From Synaphobranchus kaupii (lineage: Eukaryota > Chordata > Actinopteri > Anguilliformes > Synaphobranchidae), in NCBI GenBank assembly GCA_029718625.1, contig CM056395.1, positions 22,786,480-22,850,479 on the forward strand: a stretch of DNA of 64,000 nt. The letters run 5' to 3'. A program made the position numbers and the translations under genes. The stretch's first letter is position 1. Each line of letters starts with the position of its first letter. Positions 25,208-35,405 of the stretch are shown here, piece after piece. A model generated the notes under the pieces. That model did not search any database, was not told where the DNA came from, and saw nothing but the letters and a program-made list of their open reading frames with translations.

Positions 25208-25217
25208 CCCCCCCCTC
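25208..25217 (-). other. Polypurine tract
   Basis: GAGGGGGGGG on the minus strand, three bases from the 3' LTR. This is the expected plus-strand DNA primer for an LTR retrotransposon. It lies at the very end of the pol frame, whose stop is at 25216. Confidence 0.9.
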
Positions 25218-28200
25218 AATGTACGCCACCTGGCGTACCCGGAGGCCTGGTCTTGTCAGGGAACTGTTCGTGGAAGTCTTGGATTACTGAATGGTCCAAG
25301 ATCAGGCTCTTGTGGAGCCACGACCTCTCCTCAGGACCGTACCCCTCCCAGTCGACGAGGTATTGGAAACCCCGGCCCCTGCGGCGGATATCAATAACAC
25401 GGTTCACCGTGTAGGCCGGGGCGTTGTCAACAACTCGGACGGGAGGAGGCGGGATGGTAGGGGTACTGAGGGGGCTGGAGGAGACAGGCTTAACCTGGGA
25501 CACATGAAACACAGGGTAAATTTTGAGGGAGGCGGGGAGGGAAAGTTTAACAGACACCGGGTTAACTAGACAAATGATGGGGAAGGGACCAATAAAACGG
25601 GGCTGAAGCTTTCTGGATGAAGAGGGAAGGGAGATGTTTGCAGTGGAGAGCCAGACCTGCTGACCGGCCCTATACTGTGGGGCTGCGGTCCTGTGAAGGT
25701 CCGCCAGACGTTGGGAGCGGGAATTGGCGTGAAGGAGTGCGGTGCGTGTGAGTCTCCAAATGTTTTTACAACGAAGGACATGGGCCCTAACAGAGGGGAC
25801 AGCTATCTCGGCCTCCTGGGTCGACAGAAGAGGGGGTTGATAGCCTAAAGCACACTCAAACGGGGATAGGCCAGTAGAGGCACTCTTAAGGGAGTTATGT
25901 GCGTACTCGACCCAGGGGAGAAAACGGCTCCAAGAGGCAGGATTGCGCACTGTAACGCACCGCAGGGCGGCCCCCAGGTCCTGGTTCGCCCTCTCTGCCT
26001 GACCATTAGACTGGGGATGGAAACCCGAGGAAAGACTAGGAGAGGCACCCAGGGCTGCACAGAACGCCCTCCAAACTCGGGAGGAGAACTGGGGCCCACG
26101 GTCTGACACGATGTCAGAGGGGATCCCGTGCAGCCTGACCACGTGTAGCACCAAGAGCTCAGCGGTTTCAAGGGCGGACGGGAGCTTGGGGAGGGGAACA
26201 AAGTGAACCGCCTTGGAGAACCGGTCCACTATTGTCAGAATGACGGTGTTACCTTCTGACAACGGCAGACCGGTTACGAAGTCCACACCAATGTGACTCC
26301 AAGGACGGCCAGGGACGGGGAGGGAAAGGAGAAGACCGGAGGGAGGCTGGTGGGAAGCCTTGCTCCTGGCGCACACCGAGCAGGCCAGGACGAAGGCACG
26401 GGTATCCCCTTTAAGGGTAGGCCACCAGAAACTCCTCCTGACGAGGGCGATAGTTCTGGCGACACCTGGGTGACATGCCAGGCACGAGGCGTGAACCCAT
26501 TCGAGGACCTGGGAGCGGACGGAATCGGGGACAAAAAGACAGGAGTTAGGGTTATTGCGGGGGTCCGGTTGGGAAGTCTGGGCGGCCTTCACAATGCCCT
26601 CAATCTCCCAGGAGACCGCAGCCACCACACAGGAGGCCGGCAAAATGGGCTCCGGATCAGCAGGACTGGAGGGAGGGGAAAAAATGCGGGACAGGGCATC
26701 TGCTTTAATATTACGGGAACCAGGGCGGAAAGAAACAGAGAAATTAAAGCGTGCAAAAAATAACGACCATCTAGCCTGACGAGAATTGAGCCTCTTGGCA
26801 GATCTTAAATAAATGAGGTTTTGATGGTCGGTAAAAACAAGAAAAGGGGTACCTGCCCCCTCCAGCCAGTGGCGCCACTCCTCAAGAGCCAGTTTTATCG
26901 CCAGCAGTTCCCGATCCCCGACATCGTAGTTCCTCTCGGCGGAGGACAGCCTCCGGGAGAAGAATGCGCAGGGATGGAGCTTGCTATCAGAGGCGGACCG
27001 TTGAGACAGAATGGCCCCCACGCCGGTGTCGGAGGCATCCACCTCAACGACAAACTGCCGAGAAGTGTCAGGGTGAAGGAGGATAGGTGCTGAGGAAAAC
27101 CGAGCCTTGAGTAGCTCGAAAGCTCGCTGGGCATCGGAATTCCAACAGTAAGGCAGGGCAACGGAAGTGAGTTTAGTCAGGGGAGCAGCAATGGAACTGT
27201 AATTGCGAATAAAGCGGCGGTAGAAATTTGCAAACCCCAGGAACTGTTGAAGGTGCTTGCGGGAGGTGGGTTGGGGCCATTCTGTCACCGCCTTGATTTT
27301 CACAGGGTCCGCCCGGATACTGCCCTCCTCGATAATGAAGCCGAGGAACGGGACCGTGGAAGCGTGGAAGGAACATTTCTCAGCCTTAACAAACAGCTGA
27401 TTCTCCAACAGCCGCTGGAGAACCTCTCGAACGTGACGGACATGCTCCTGCGGGGATTGAGAAAAAATTAAAATATCATCGATATAAACAAAAACGCTCC
27501 TCCCTAGGAGGTCCCGCAGGACGTCGTTCACCATGCTCTGGAAGACTGCTGGGGCGTTAGTAAGGCCGAAAGGGACCACCAGGTATTCGTAGTGGCCCAA
27601 CGGGGTATTAAAAGCAGTCTTCCACTCGTCCCCCTCACGGATACGCACCAAGTGATACGCATTCCGGAGGTCGAGCTTGGTGAACGTCACAGCTGGAGAG
27701 AGGGCTTCAAAGGCGGTGTTAATGAGGGGAAGAGGGTATTTGTTACGGATGGTGACCTGGTTGAGGCCCCGGTAGTCGATGCAGGGTCGCAGGGAGCCAT
27801 CCTTCTTCCCAACGAAGAAGAACCCTGCACCGACTGGGGATGAAGAGGGACGGATAATACCCGAAGCGAGGGAGTCGTGGATGTATTCCTCCATGGCTAG
27901 TTTCTCCGGTCCAGACAGACTGTAGAGGCGTCCCGATGGCAGTTTAGCTCCAGCCAGTAGGTCAATGGCGCAGTCATACGGCCTGTGAGGAGGTAAGGAC
28001 AGAGCACGTGATTTAGAAAATACTTGCGCGAGGTCGTGATACTCGCTGGGAACATTCGTTAAATCCGGTATAGGTTGCATGGAACAGGGTTTACTGGGCC
28101 CCGGAGGGGGTAGTGCAGAACGGAGACAGCTGGCTAGACAGTGGGCACTCCACGCCAGGATGCGACCGGCTTTCCAGTCAATATGGGGATTGTGGAGGCG

Positions 28201-28617
28201 AAGCCAGGTCTGACCTAAAACCAGAGCAGATTGTTGGGAGTTAATCAGTAATAGCTGAATGGACTCCCGATGATTGCCAGATAGAACTAATTGGATAGGA
28301 ACGGTGGAGTGGGTAACTAACCCCAAACTCCTGCCGTCCAGAGCTAGAGCTGAAATGGGTGAAGTGAGACGTTCCGTGGGAATGCCGGCCCTCCTGGCGA
28401 AGGTGATATCCATGAAGCTGGCGTCAGCTCCGGAGTCAATTAGGGCCGAAGAAGATAGGGTCTTGTCCCTCCAAAGGAGAGTAGCCTTGAACATGAGGCG
28501 GTCCTGGGCAGCATGGTTGGGAACGATGGGGCTCGTCAGTACGCCCAGTCTTACTGGCGAGCCCCTTCTTTTGGGCGAATGGGACAGGAGGCGATCTGAT
28601 GGCCAGGCTTGCCGCAA
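25216..28617 (-). CDS. pol: Pol polyprotein (PR-RT-RH-IN-chromodomain)
   Basis: An open frame of 1133 codons counted from the first ATG. Translation probably enters earlier by -1 frameshift from gag near 28570. Protease: DSGADASF at 61-68. Reverse transcriptase about 230-480: LDLRNAYH at 315-322 and YIDD at 379-382. RNase H about 510-645: acidic residues D527, E570, D597, D640. Integrase: H709, H716, C746, C749 form the zinc-binding HHCC, and D779, D839, E875 form DD35E. A C-terminal chromodomain spans about 1068-1112 with [10 protein letters not shown]. All catalytic residues I looked for are present and there is no internal stop, so the enzyme set appears complete. Chromodomains in this group are thought to guide integration to particular chromatin. 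Confidence 0.97.
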   Translation of the reverse strand: MRQAWPSDRLLSHSPKRRGSPVRLGVLTSPIVPNHAAQDRLMFKATLLWRDKTLSSSALIDSGADASFMDITFARRAGIPTERLTSPISALALDGRSLGLVTHSTVPIQLVLSGNHRESIQLLLINSQQSALVLGQTWLRLHNPHIDWKAGRILAWSAHCLASCLRSALPPPGPSKPCSMQPIPDLTNVPSEYHDLAQVFSKSRALSLPPHRPYDCAIDLLAGAKLPSGRLYSLSGPEKLAMEEYIHDSLASGIIRPSSSPVGAGFFFVGKKDGSLRPCIDYRGLNQVTIRNKYPLPLINTAFEALSPAVTFTKLDLRNAYHLVRIREGDEWKTAFNTPLGHYEYLVVPFGLTNAPAVFQSMVNDVLRDLLGRSVFVYIDDILIFSQSPQEHVRHVREVLQRLLENQLFVKAEKCSFHASTVPFLGFIIEEGSIRADPVKIKAVTEWPQPTSRKHLQQFLGFANFYRRFIRNYSSIAAPLTKLTSVALPYCWNSDAQRAFELLKARFSSAPILLHPDTSRQFVVEVDASDTGVGAILSQRSASDSKLHPCAFFSRRLSSAERNYDVGDRELLAIKLALEEWRHWLEGAGTPFLVFTDHQNLIYLRSAKRLNSRQARWSLFFARFNFSVSFRPGSRNIKADALSRIFSPPSSPADPEPILPASCVVAAVSWEIEGIVKAAQTSQPDPRNNPNSCLFVPDSVRSQVLEWVHASCLACHPGVARTIALVRRSFWWPTLKGDTRAFVLACSVCARSKASHQPPSGLLLSLPVPGRPWSHIGVDFVTGLPLSEGNTVILTIVDRFSKAVHFVPLPKLPSALETAELLVLHVVRLHGIPSDIVSDRGPQFSSRVWRAFCAALGASPSLSSGFHPQSNGQAERANQDLGAALRCVTVRNPASWSRFLPWVEYAHNSLKSASTGLSPFECALGYQPPLLSTQEAEIAVPSVRAHVLRCKNIWRLTRTALLHANSRSQRLADLHRTAAPQYRAGQQVWLSTANISLPSSSRKLQPRFIGPFPIICLVNPVSVKLSLPASLKIYPVFHVSQVKPVSSSPLSTPTIPPPPVRVVDNAPAYTVNRVIDIRRRGRGFQYLVDWEGYGPEERSWLHKSLILDHSVIQDFHEQFPDKTRPPGTPGGVH
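28528..28575 (-). other. Predicted -1 ribosomal frameshift signal, gag to pol
   Basis: On the minus strand the heptamer C CCA AAA (28569-28575) lies in the gag frame seven codons, counting its two, before the gag TAA. Pol is in the -1 frame there. Three nt downstream GGGGCTCG (28558-28565) can pair perfectly with CGAGCCCC (28528-28535), with a smaller CCAG/CTGG hairpin inside the loop. The X XXY YYZ rule and a stable stem are the standard requirements. The 3-nt spacer is shorter than usual, so the first pairs may be melted in practice. Confidence 0.75.
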
Positions 28618-29531
28618 TAGAAACAGGATCTGGTGCGCTGACGGCGCTGACGCTCCTCGGGATTGACCGCAACTCTGCCCAGTTGCATGGGCTCTTCCTC
28701 GGACCCGGCCGTAGGCGCCCGAGATCCAGTGATGGAGTGTGAATGAACATTAGAGACGACGGAGGGCGAATGACGCCCGGAACTTCCTCCCCGCTCCCGG
28801 GCCCGGATGCGGAGACGATTATCGATGGCTATAGCGAGGCTGATGAGGCTATTAAGGGAGTTGGATTCCTCCCGAGTGGCAAGCTGGTCCTTGAGTTCCT
28901 CGCTGAGAGCTTGGCGGAAAGCCCCCTGGAGGGAGGCGTCATTCCATCCTGACTCCGCGGCGAGGGTACGAAACTGAATGGCCATTTCTGCGACACTGCG
29001 GTTGCCTTGGCGAACTTGAAGCAGACGCTGGGTAGCGTCACGTCCACAGGTCGGGTGTTCAAACACACGTCGCATCTCTGCCGTAAAGGCTGCGAAGTTG
29101 CTGCATAACGGAGCCTGGCTGTCCCAGATGGATGTAGCCCACTCCAGGGCGCTCCCTCCCAGGCTGCTCATAATGAACGCGATCTTGCTGGAGTCAGAGG
29201 CGAAGGAGGAGGGCTGCATCCGAAACACTATGTCACATTTAAGTAGAAATTCACGACATCTCCCCAACCCCCCGCGATATAACTCGGGGTGTTGTACACG
29301 GGGCTCACGGCTGGAAGTGGGAGCCGGTGCCTCCGGATGGGGTTCGGGAGAGGAAGGAGTAGGGTTGGCTGGAATCCGTAGTAGCGGTTGGTGGAGCGAA
29401 AGTTGGGATACTTGCTCCGTGATGCCCCTAACTACTTCCAGCACATCATCCAAACGGCGACCCTGTTGGTCGCTGATCGCAGTTTGGCAGGAGAAGGCGT
29501 GGCGAATCTGTTCCAGATCGGCTGGGTCCAT
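28551..29531 (-). CDS. gag: Gag protein with CCHC zinc knuckle
   Basis: 326 codons, starting at the ATG that lies 7 nt after the primer-binding site. Residues 1-48 are predicted to be partly helical or coiled-coil ([13 protein letters not shown]...), 49-80 are Pro/Ser-rich, and 80-245 form the retrotransposon capsid region ([20 protein letters not shown] onward). A basic and low-complexity linker precedes one zinc knuckle, C303-X2-C306-X4-H311-X4-C316. The protein would form the particle and bind element RNA. Mammalian PEG10/RTL genes derive from sushi-type Gag, and the general layout here is similar. The frame is intact, ending at the TAA at 28551-28553, and pol is reached by the frameshift signal just before it. 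Confidence 0.95.
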   Translation of the reverse strand: MDPADLEQIRHAFSCQTAISDQQGRRLDDVLEVVRGITEQVSQLSLHQPLLRIPANPTPSSPEPHPEAPAPTSSREPRVQHPELYRGGLGRCREFLLKCDIVFRMQPSSFASDSSKIAFIMSSLGGSALEWATSIWDSQAPLCSNFAAFTAEMRRVFEHPTCGRDATQRLLQVRQGNRSVAEMAIQFRTLAAESGWNDASLQGAFRQALSEELKDQLATREESNSLNSLISLAIAIDNRLRIRARERGGSSGRHSPSVVSNVHSHSITGSRAPTAGSEEEPMQLGRVAVNPEERQRRQRTRSCFYCGKPGHQIASCPIRPKEGARQ

Positions 29532-29538
29532 ATTGTTG

Positions 29539-29549
29539 GCCAGTTCGTT
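29539..29549 (-). other. Self-priming primer-binding site (11 nt)
   Basis: AACGAACTGGC on the minus strand, one G away from the 5' LTR. It is exactly complementary to GCCAGTTCGTT at 30653-30663, the predicted first 11 nt of the element's RNA, and pairing stops on both sides at mismatches. A 3'-tRNA end complement starting with TGG directly at the LTR is absent. This is the Tf1-like mode in which the RNA folds back and, after cleavage, primes its own reverse transcription. Confidence 0.88.
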
Positions 29550-29550
29550 C

Positions 29551-30952
29551 TGTTACGATCCTGATACGGGACGAACCCAAGTGCAACGACCAGGAGACAG
29601 ATTACAGAAAGTGGAACTTTATTAAGCGTTGGGGTGGTCCCAAAGCTGTACACGGGAGCAAAACAGGTTAGTTAGTTAACACAGGATAGCGTCCAACTGA
29701 GGACTGCTCCAAGCCGGAGCTGGACTTGAGGAAACACAGAACTGTTCCAAGCCGGAACTGGACTTGAACGGAGGTGTCTAAAACACCGGAACTGGACTGG
29801 AACTGGACTGGAACTGGACTGGAAACTGGATCGGAACTGGACTGGAAACTGGACCGGCAGGTCCACTCAGGAAACGGGAACGGCACGGAACTTGTTCCAA
29901 GCCGGAACTGGACTTGAACGGAGGTGTATAAAACACCGGAACTGGACTGGAACTGGACTGGGAACTGAACTGGAAACTGGACCGGGAGATCCACTCAGGA
30001 AACGGGAACGGCACGGAACTTGTTCCAAGCCGGAACTGGACTTGAACGGAGGTGTAAGAAACACCGGAACTGGACTGGAACTGGACTGGAAGCTGGACCG
30101 GAAGGTCCACTCAGGAACACAGGGGACGGCACGGAACTTGTTCCAAGCCGGAACTGGACTAGAACGGAGGTGTCTAAAACACCGGAACTGGACTGGAACT
30201 GGACTGGAAACTGGACTGGAGCTGGACTGGAAACTGGATCGGAACTGGGCTGGAACAGGACTGGAAACTGGACCGGGTAGCTTGAGTAACCGGGCAGAAA
30301 GCAGAGGTTAACGGCAGGGTGTTGCGACAGGACTGTAGCTGGTGAATGCACCGCCGAGTTGGAAGGTGCGGCGTAGCTCGGGCAATACTGGCGTAAGCCG
30401 GCTGGCATGCAGAGGTCCTGGTACTGCAACACGAGTACGGGAGGTACGTAACACGGGGAGGACAAACACAGCTGCGGGAAGACTGGAACTGCGGCGTCTG
30501 GAGGTTTTGAAGGGAAACAGGTAAATGCATGCAGCAGCGAAAGATTAGCAGAGATAGCTACCAGTCAGGAAACCAGGCGAACAGGTATGAACCAGCAGGT
30601 TCACAAACACTGGACCAGAAACGGGATACGAAACAAACACGGTAGGTTAGTCAACGAACTGGCGCTGAATAGCAGCCAGCCAGGGGTTTAAATGGTGCAG
30701 GAAGTGAAGGAGAAAACGAGAAACAGGTGTGATGTTAAATCAGGAGTGATTGCCGAAGCACAGCAGTGAGGAATGTGAGTAACGAGAGGGGCGAGTGATA
30801 GGCGGAAGCTAAAGTGGAAAATGAAACCAAAAGTACCCGAGGGAGACGCCCAGTCCACAGCCAGGAGGGAAACACGGACAAGGGATCCAACATGACACGG
30901 AAGGAAACAAGGAAAACATGGAAAACGGACAGGACGGGAACGGAACGTTACA
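29551..30952 (-). repeat. 5' LTR (1402 bp)
   Basis: Identical to the 3' LTR except one base found (29738). Using the predicted start at 30663, U3 is about 289 bp (30664-30952), while R plus U5 is about 1113 bp. An AATAAA signal on the minus strand at 29618-29623 lies close to the U5 end, so R is exceptionally long, about 1 kb. The tandem arrays at 29690-30275 are therefore transcribed. Confidence 0.97.
30653..30693 (-). promoter_or_regulatory. Core promoter and transcript start of the Gypsy element
   Basis: On the minus strand ATTTAAA (30687-30693) is followed 30 nt from its first base by GCCAGTTCGTT (30653-30663). The latter must be the RNA 5' end if it is to serve as self-primer, and its distance from the TATA-like box is that expected of an RNA polymerase II start. 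Confidence 0.8.
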
Positions 30953-30957
30953 GTCAG
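30953..30957. other. Target site duplication, right (GTCAG)
   Basis: Matches 23798-23802. Host sequence resumes with CTCTGCGCTGC. Confidence 0.95.
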
Positions 30958-31544
30958 CTCTGCGCTGCACCTAACATGAAATCTGGGTTATTCAAATTAG
31001 ATTTAAACTTCTTCTTTTTTTGGTATATTAACACATTTGTCATCTTTCATCAAATCCCGAGGGAGTGAGTTGCCATTGGATGAAATTTGAAGTTTCCTGA
31101 GAACCCTCAACCCCACCCCCTCCAACCGCCGGAGCAAGAATTCCAAATTTGGTATGCCATCCCTGGTGCCTGAATCCCAGTGAGGTCCAGATGACTGCTG
31201 CCCAGTGAACATATTGAACCCTGAAAGGCTGCGCCGCTAGCCGCTAGCCGCCGCGCTATATGCTGCAGGTGTAATGAGGGAAGGGGGGCTGCGGAAAGTA
31301 CTCCGGCCAATCGCGACCATCTGTGCCACTAGGAGAAAGGGATGAGCGGCAGCTGAGCCCCCCCACCCCCGCATGCTGTCACCCCCCCCCCCTCCCCACT
31401 CGCTGCCCATCCTCCGGCTACAGCCCCCATCCAAAAAATAAATAAAGGCGTGGATTCAGCGGCTCAAATCAGAGCCTTGTCTCCGCGCTACTTGTCAGAG
31501 CCGCTAAAAGCGTATGCCTTGTCATTCTGTCACGAAACCTCCCT

Positions 31545-31547
<3 letters not shown>

Positions 31548-31577
<30 letters not shown>
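31548..31577. repeat. Poly-C run, 30 nt
   Basis: An uninterrupted homopolymer as given. The length of such runs is often uncertain in assemblies. Confidence 0.9.
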
Positions 31578-31579
<2 letters not shown>

Positions 31580-32232
31580 TCGCGCATTTCCACAAACGTA
31601 TCGCACGGATCATTTTGAGGAAAAGTGTCAAAAAATTACAGAAATGAACAAGACATCTCTGTTTCTCAAAGCCTTATCAAGAGTTAAACTGTCATTGTTG
31701 GAATTGTTTGTGATAATTACCATATACTGTAAGGTACAATTACTACACACACGAACACACACACACACGACTGCACACACACGCATACGTACTGTATTAT
31801 TTTCCATGACTAACAACAGGAGAGAAAGATTATTTATAAGCTTACATATTATTATGAGCTTTCAGCAAGTTGGAAGTCTGGTTTTCTAGGCTTCCCCTGA
31901 TTTTAAATGTAATAGTCATGTTTATAAAAGCGGCTTGCAAAAAATATGAGACATTCAAGTTTTTTATTAAGGACTTTGCTCTGAATAGAGAGCTTAATGC
32001 AGTGATGGGATTTATCTAAAATGATACTCCTGTACAATACAGCCTCCTCTGAAAGGGGGACAAACCCTGCTATTTTTGGCTACTTTTTGGACCACCAATG
32101 ATGTTACATCTGACTTGCATATTTCATCAGATTGGAGAAATGGTAGAAATGATTTTTGAGCATGTTTATTTTGTTTAGAGAATAAAAAGGTATGACGGTG
32201 ATCTGTATGAATATGGCATTGTCAGGTTTAAG

Positions 32233-32234
<2 letters not shown>

Positions 32235-32274
<40 letters not shown>

Positions 32275-32286
32275 TGCGTGCGCGTG
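32235..32286. repeat. (TG)n microsatellite
   Basis: TG dinucleotides with a few substitutions at the right end. Confidence 0.95.
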
Positions 32287-33137
32287 TACACACATGTGCA
32301 AGTGTATGCGCAAGCGTTTGAGACATTAAAAGCATCACTATTACTGTCATCCCTATTAGCTTTATTGAAATACCCAACAGCAAAGTACTCTCCTCATTTT
32401 CTCCTGGACTATATAAGAAAAGATCCAGTAATAATACTGAGTGTGTATGCCTTAAAATTCAAAGGATGTAGCCCAGCTAAGTAATTGTAAAACATCGCCT
32501 TAATTTCTCGCCATTTGTATTCTTGTCTTTCAGGCAATCCTGCAGACAGTGATTTGTTGATGCTTCATCTAGCTACAGGTACATAGCTATAGCTACCGGC
32601 CTATTTTAATGACTTAGATAGATAGCGAGTGATGAGATGCTGTGGTTTCCTGCTGTAAGTAACCAGGCTGGGGCTTGCTATTATTAAACATAATATTTAT
32701 ATCTAAGAAATAATTGATACAATAAACATTGATGACTGGCAAAGAAATTGCCCAGGCAAAACCGTGTGTGCTTTCTTTTTGAAGAAATAATAATTCATAC
32801 TTAAAGAAAGAAAAATGTACAAAAGGTGAAATTAGAAATGGTAAACAGAGTTCATTACTTTTTCAGCAGCATAAATTAGACATCTCTTCACTTTCTGCTG
32901 TCGCTTGTATTCTGAATATATTTCAGTCAGGCCACTGTTGTTCAAATAACTTTATTGACATTATGAAACAATACATTTTAGGTTTGGCGGTATGGTTCTG
33001 TTCACCAAGCCCTCCCGCCCATCCACGCGAGCAAGCATGGGTATGGCGGCGAGGGCAGCTGCACAACCCCCATTAGGGTTACGCTAGAACAGAACCGCAG
33101 CACTGAGAATGGTTTTGACAGAATCCATTCAGTCAGT

Positions 33138-33161
33138 TATATATATATATATATATATATA
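33138..33161. repeat. (TA)n microsatellite
   Basis: About 12 TA units. Confidence 0.93.
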
Positions 33162-33189
33162 AATGGCACTTTTAAGTGTCATTATCACA

Positions 33190-33340
33190 ACAATTTACAA
33201 GGAACCGGGCCTGAAACCCCGTAGAGCATGCCTAAGGCGACGGTGGCAAGGAAAAACTCCCTGCTGTTAGCAGGAAGAAACCTTGGGCAGAACCTGACTC
33301 TGAGGGGGAAGTCCATCCGCCGCTGACTGGCACCGGTTAC
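33190..33340. repeat. Dispersed fish repeat fragment
   Basis: Contains GGTGGCAAGGAAAAACTCCC then CAGGAAGAAACCTTGGGCAG and AACC. I recognise this wording from a repeat found in many fish genomes. The element class and its ends are not determinable here. Confidence 0.5.
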
Positions 33341-34104
33341 TAAATGCTGATTACAGAATAGAAATTTGTAGACCGAACATATGAAAATGTCAATGTATAA
33401 GGAGCCGGTGAGGAAGACTGATTGAAGCCCGGCAGGTGCATCATAGCTGGGTACATGCATGGAGCTGGAGCCGACCGTCTGCTTCTGGAGAACGATGTTT
33501 GTTGATCTATAGCTATCGCTCCGGCGGATGCCGAAGCGGGAAGGAAAGAGGAAAAGAAATCAGTAGGCACTCGAAAATGTTAGTGATTCATGCAGGAGCG
33601 ATATAGGCTAGGTGTATGTGCGCAATGGGAAACTGAAGAGGATGGAGCTGGGGTGGAGGGGGGGGGTTTTGTGTGCAGCGGGTGTGCTGGCAGGGGATCC
33701 ACCATGGTAGGGCGAGGCGGTTAAATAGACCGCCTTGTTATGTGAATGGACTGATGGGTGAATCGTCACTACTCAGCTGAGCTGTCAGCTGATTAACTAT
33801 TAACTGATTCACTCTCGTGACCTGCCTGAACTGACGCTATGCTCGATGAATATTTACATTTCTGCTCATATAAGGTACCCGACACGATTAATGCAACAGG
33901 CAAACAAGTTCCCAAACATGTCATCAGACAGTGAAACTAAACAGAATCATGAGTAAAACATCTACTTTGCCATTATTAATTCTGACTTTGTGAATTGTCA
34001 ATTGCCCTGGCAACCCTATTTTATAGGTAGGTTTGAACAGAGACCAATAGTTTTGCTGTATCTGATAGCAGAGTACACTTAAACCTACCGTGAAATATGA
34101 CGCA

Positions 34105-35405
34105 TACATTCGCTCCAGCTGTGCCCAGCCTCTCACATCTCACTGATCATCTTCCTACATTCGCTCCAGCTGTGCCCAGCCTCTCACATCTCACTGATCA
34201 TCTTCCTACATTCACTACAGCAGTGCACATCCCCTCACATCTCACTGATCATCTTCCTACATTCGCTCCAGCTGTGCCCAGCCTCTCACATCTCACTGAT
34301 CATCTTCCTACATTCACTACAGCTGTTCCCAGCCTCTCACATCTCACTGATCATCTTCCTACATTCACTACAGCTCTGCCCAGCCTCTCACATCTCACTT
34401 ATCATCTTCCTACATTCACTACAGCAGTGCACATCCTCTCACATCTCACTGATCATCTTCCTACATTCGCTCCAGCTGTGCCCAGCCTCTCACATCTCAC
34501 TGATCATCTTCTTACATTCACTCCTGCTGTGCCCAGCCTCTCACATCTCACTGATCATCTTCTTACATTCACTACAGCTGTTCCCAGCCTCTCACATCTC
34601 ACTGATCATCTTCCTACATTCGCTTCAGCTGTGCCCAGCCTCTCGCATCTCACTGATCATCTTCCTACATTCGCTCCAGCTGTGCCCAGCCTCTCACATC
34701 TCACTGATCATCTTCCTACATTCACTCCTGCTGTGCCCAGCCTCTCACATCTCACTGATCATCTTCCTACATTCACTACAGCAGTGCACATCCCCTCACA
34801 TCTCACTGATCATCTTCCTAGATTTGCTTCAGCTGTGCCCAGCCTCTCACATCTCACTGATCATCTTCCTACATTCACTCCTGCTGTGCCCAGCCTCTCA
34901 CATCTCACTGATCATCTTCCAACATTCACTACAGCTGTGCCCAGCCTCTCACATCTCACTTATCATCTTCCTACATTCACTCAGCAGTGCACATCCCCTC
35001 AATCTCACTGATCATCTTCCTACATTCACTACAGCAGTGCACATCCCCTCACATCTCACTGATCATCTTCCTACATTCGCTTCAGCTGTGCCCAGCCTCT
35101 CACATCTCACTGATCATCTTCTTACATTCGCTCCGGCTGTGCCCAGCCTCTCACATCTCACTGATCATCTTCCTACATTCACTACAGCAGTGCACATCCT
35201 CTCACATCTCACTGATCATCTTCCTACATTCACTACAGCAGTGCACATCCTCTCACATCTCACTGATCATCTTCCTACATTCACTACAGCAGTGCACATC
35301 CTCTCACATCCCACTGATCATCGTCCTACATCCGCTTCAGCTGTGCCCAGCCTCTCACATCTCACTGATCATCTTTCTACATTTTCTTCAGCGGTGCACA
35401 GCCTC
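34105..35405. repeat. 51-bp minisatellite, about 25 copies
   Basis: The unit begins TACATTCGCTCCAGCTGTGC and continues CCAGCCTCTCACATCTCACTG, ATCATCTTCC. Two main versions alternate irregularly in the variable half: CTCCAGCTGTGCCCAGCC and CTACAGCAGTGCACATCC. The other half (TCTCACATCTCACTGATCATC) is nearly constant. Since 51 is divisible by three, open frames run through it in several phases (17-residue peptide repeat), broken by small indels near 34983-35000. I do not regard it as a gene: there is no start context, no domain, and several frames are equally open. Confidence 0.95.

Larger units (their letters stand above)
23803..30952 (-). mobile_element. Complete Ty3/Gypsy chromovirus, Tf1/sushi type
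   Basis: A 7150-bp retrotransposon on the minus strand. Its parts are two 1402-bp LTRs bounded by TG...CA, a GTCAG target duplication, a self-complementary primer site next to the 5' LTR, gag (28551-29531), pol in the -1 frame with a C-terminal chromodomain, and a purine tract next to the 3' LTR. The order protease-RT-RNase H-integrase places it in Ty3/Gypsy (Metaviridae-like), and the chromodomain with self-priming places it in the Tf1/sushi lineage. All coding frames are open and I found a single base difference between the LTRs (23990 G against 29738 A), so the insertion is very recent and may be competent to move. Confidence 0.97.
30958..34104. other. Noncoding DNA with simple repeats
   Basis: Contains a GC/C-rich patch (31080-31580) ending in a 30-nt poly-C, a (TG)n at 32235-32286, a (TA)n at 33138-33161 and a dispersed-repeat fragment at 33190-33340. 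No exon recognised. Confidence 0.45.

Noticed and set aside
25291..28666. Plus-strand open frames opposite pol and gag
   Set aside because: They are shadows of the high-GC minus-strand coding sequence. None resembles a protein, while the minus-strand frames carry full domain sets.
29533..29550. Conventional tRNA primer-binding site
   Set aside because: The sequence next to the LTR does not begin with the TGG expected opposite a tRNA CCA end. TGGC occurs only eight bases in, and the 11-nt self-complement explains the site better.
34105..35405. CRISPR-like regular array
   Set aside because: Units are contiguous and the variable half falls into two classes rather than unique spacers. The genome is plainly eukaryotic. 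The same reasoning excludes 46424-47118 and 16601-16852.
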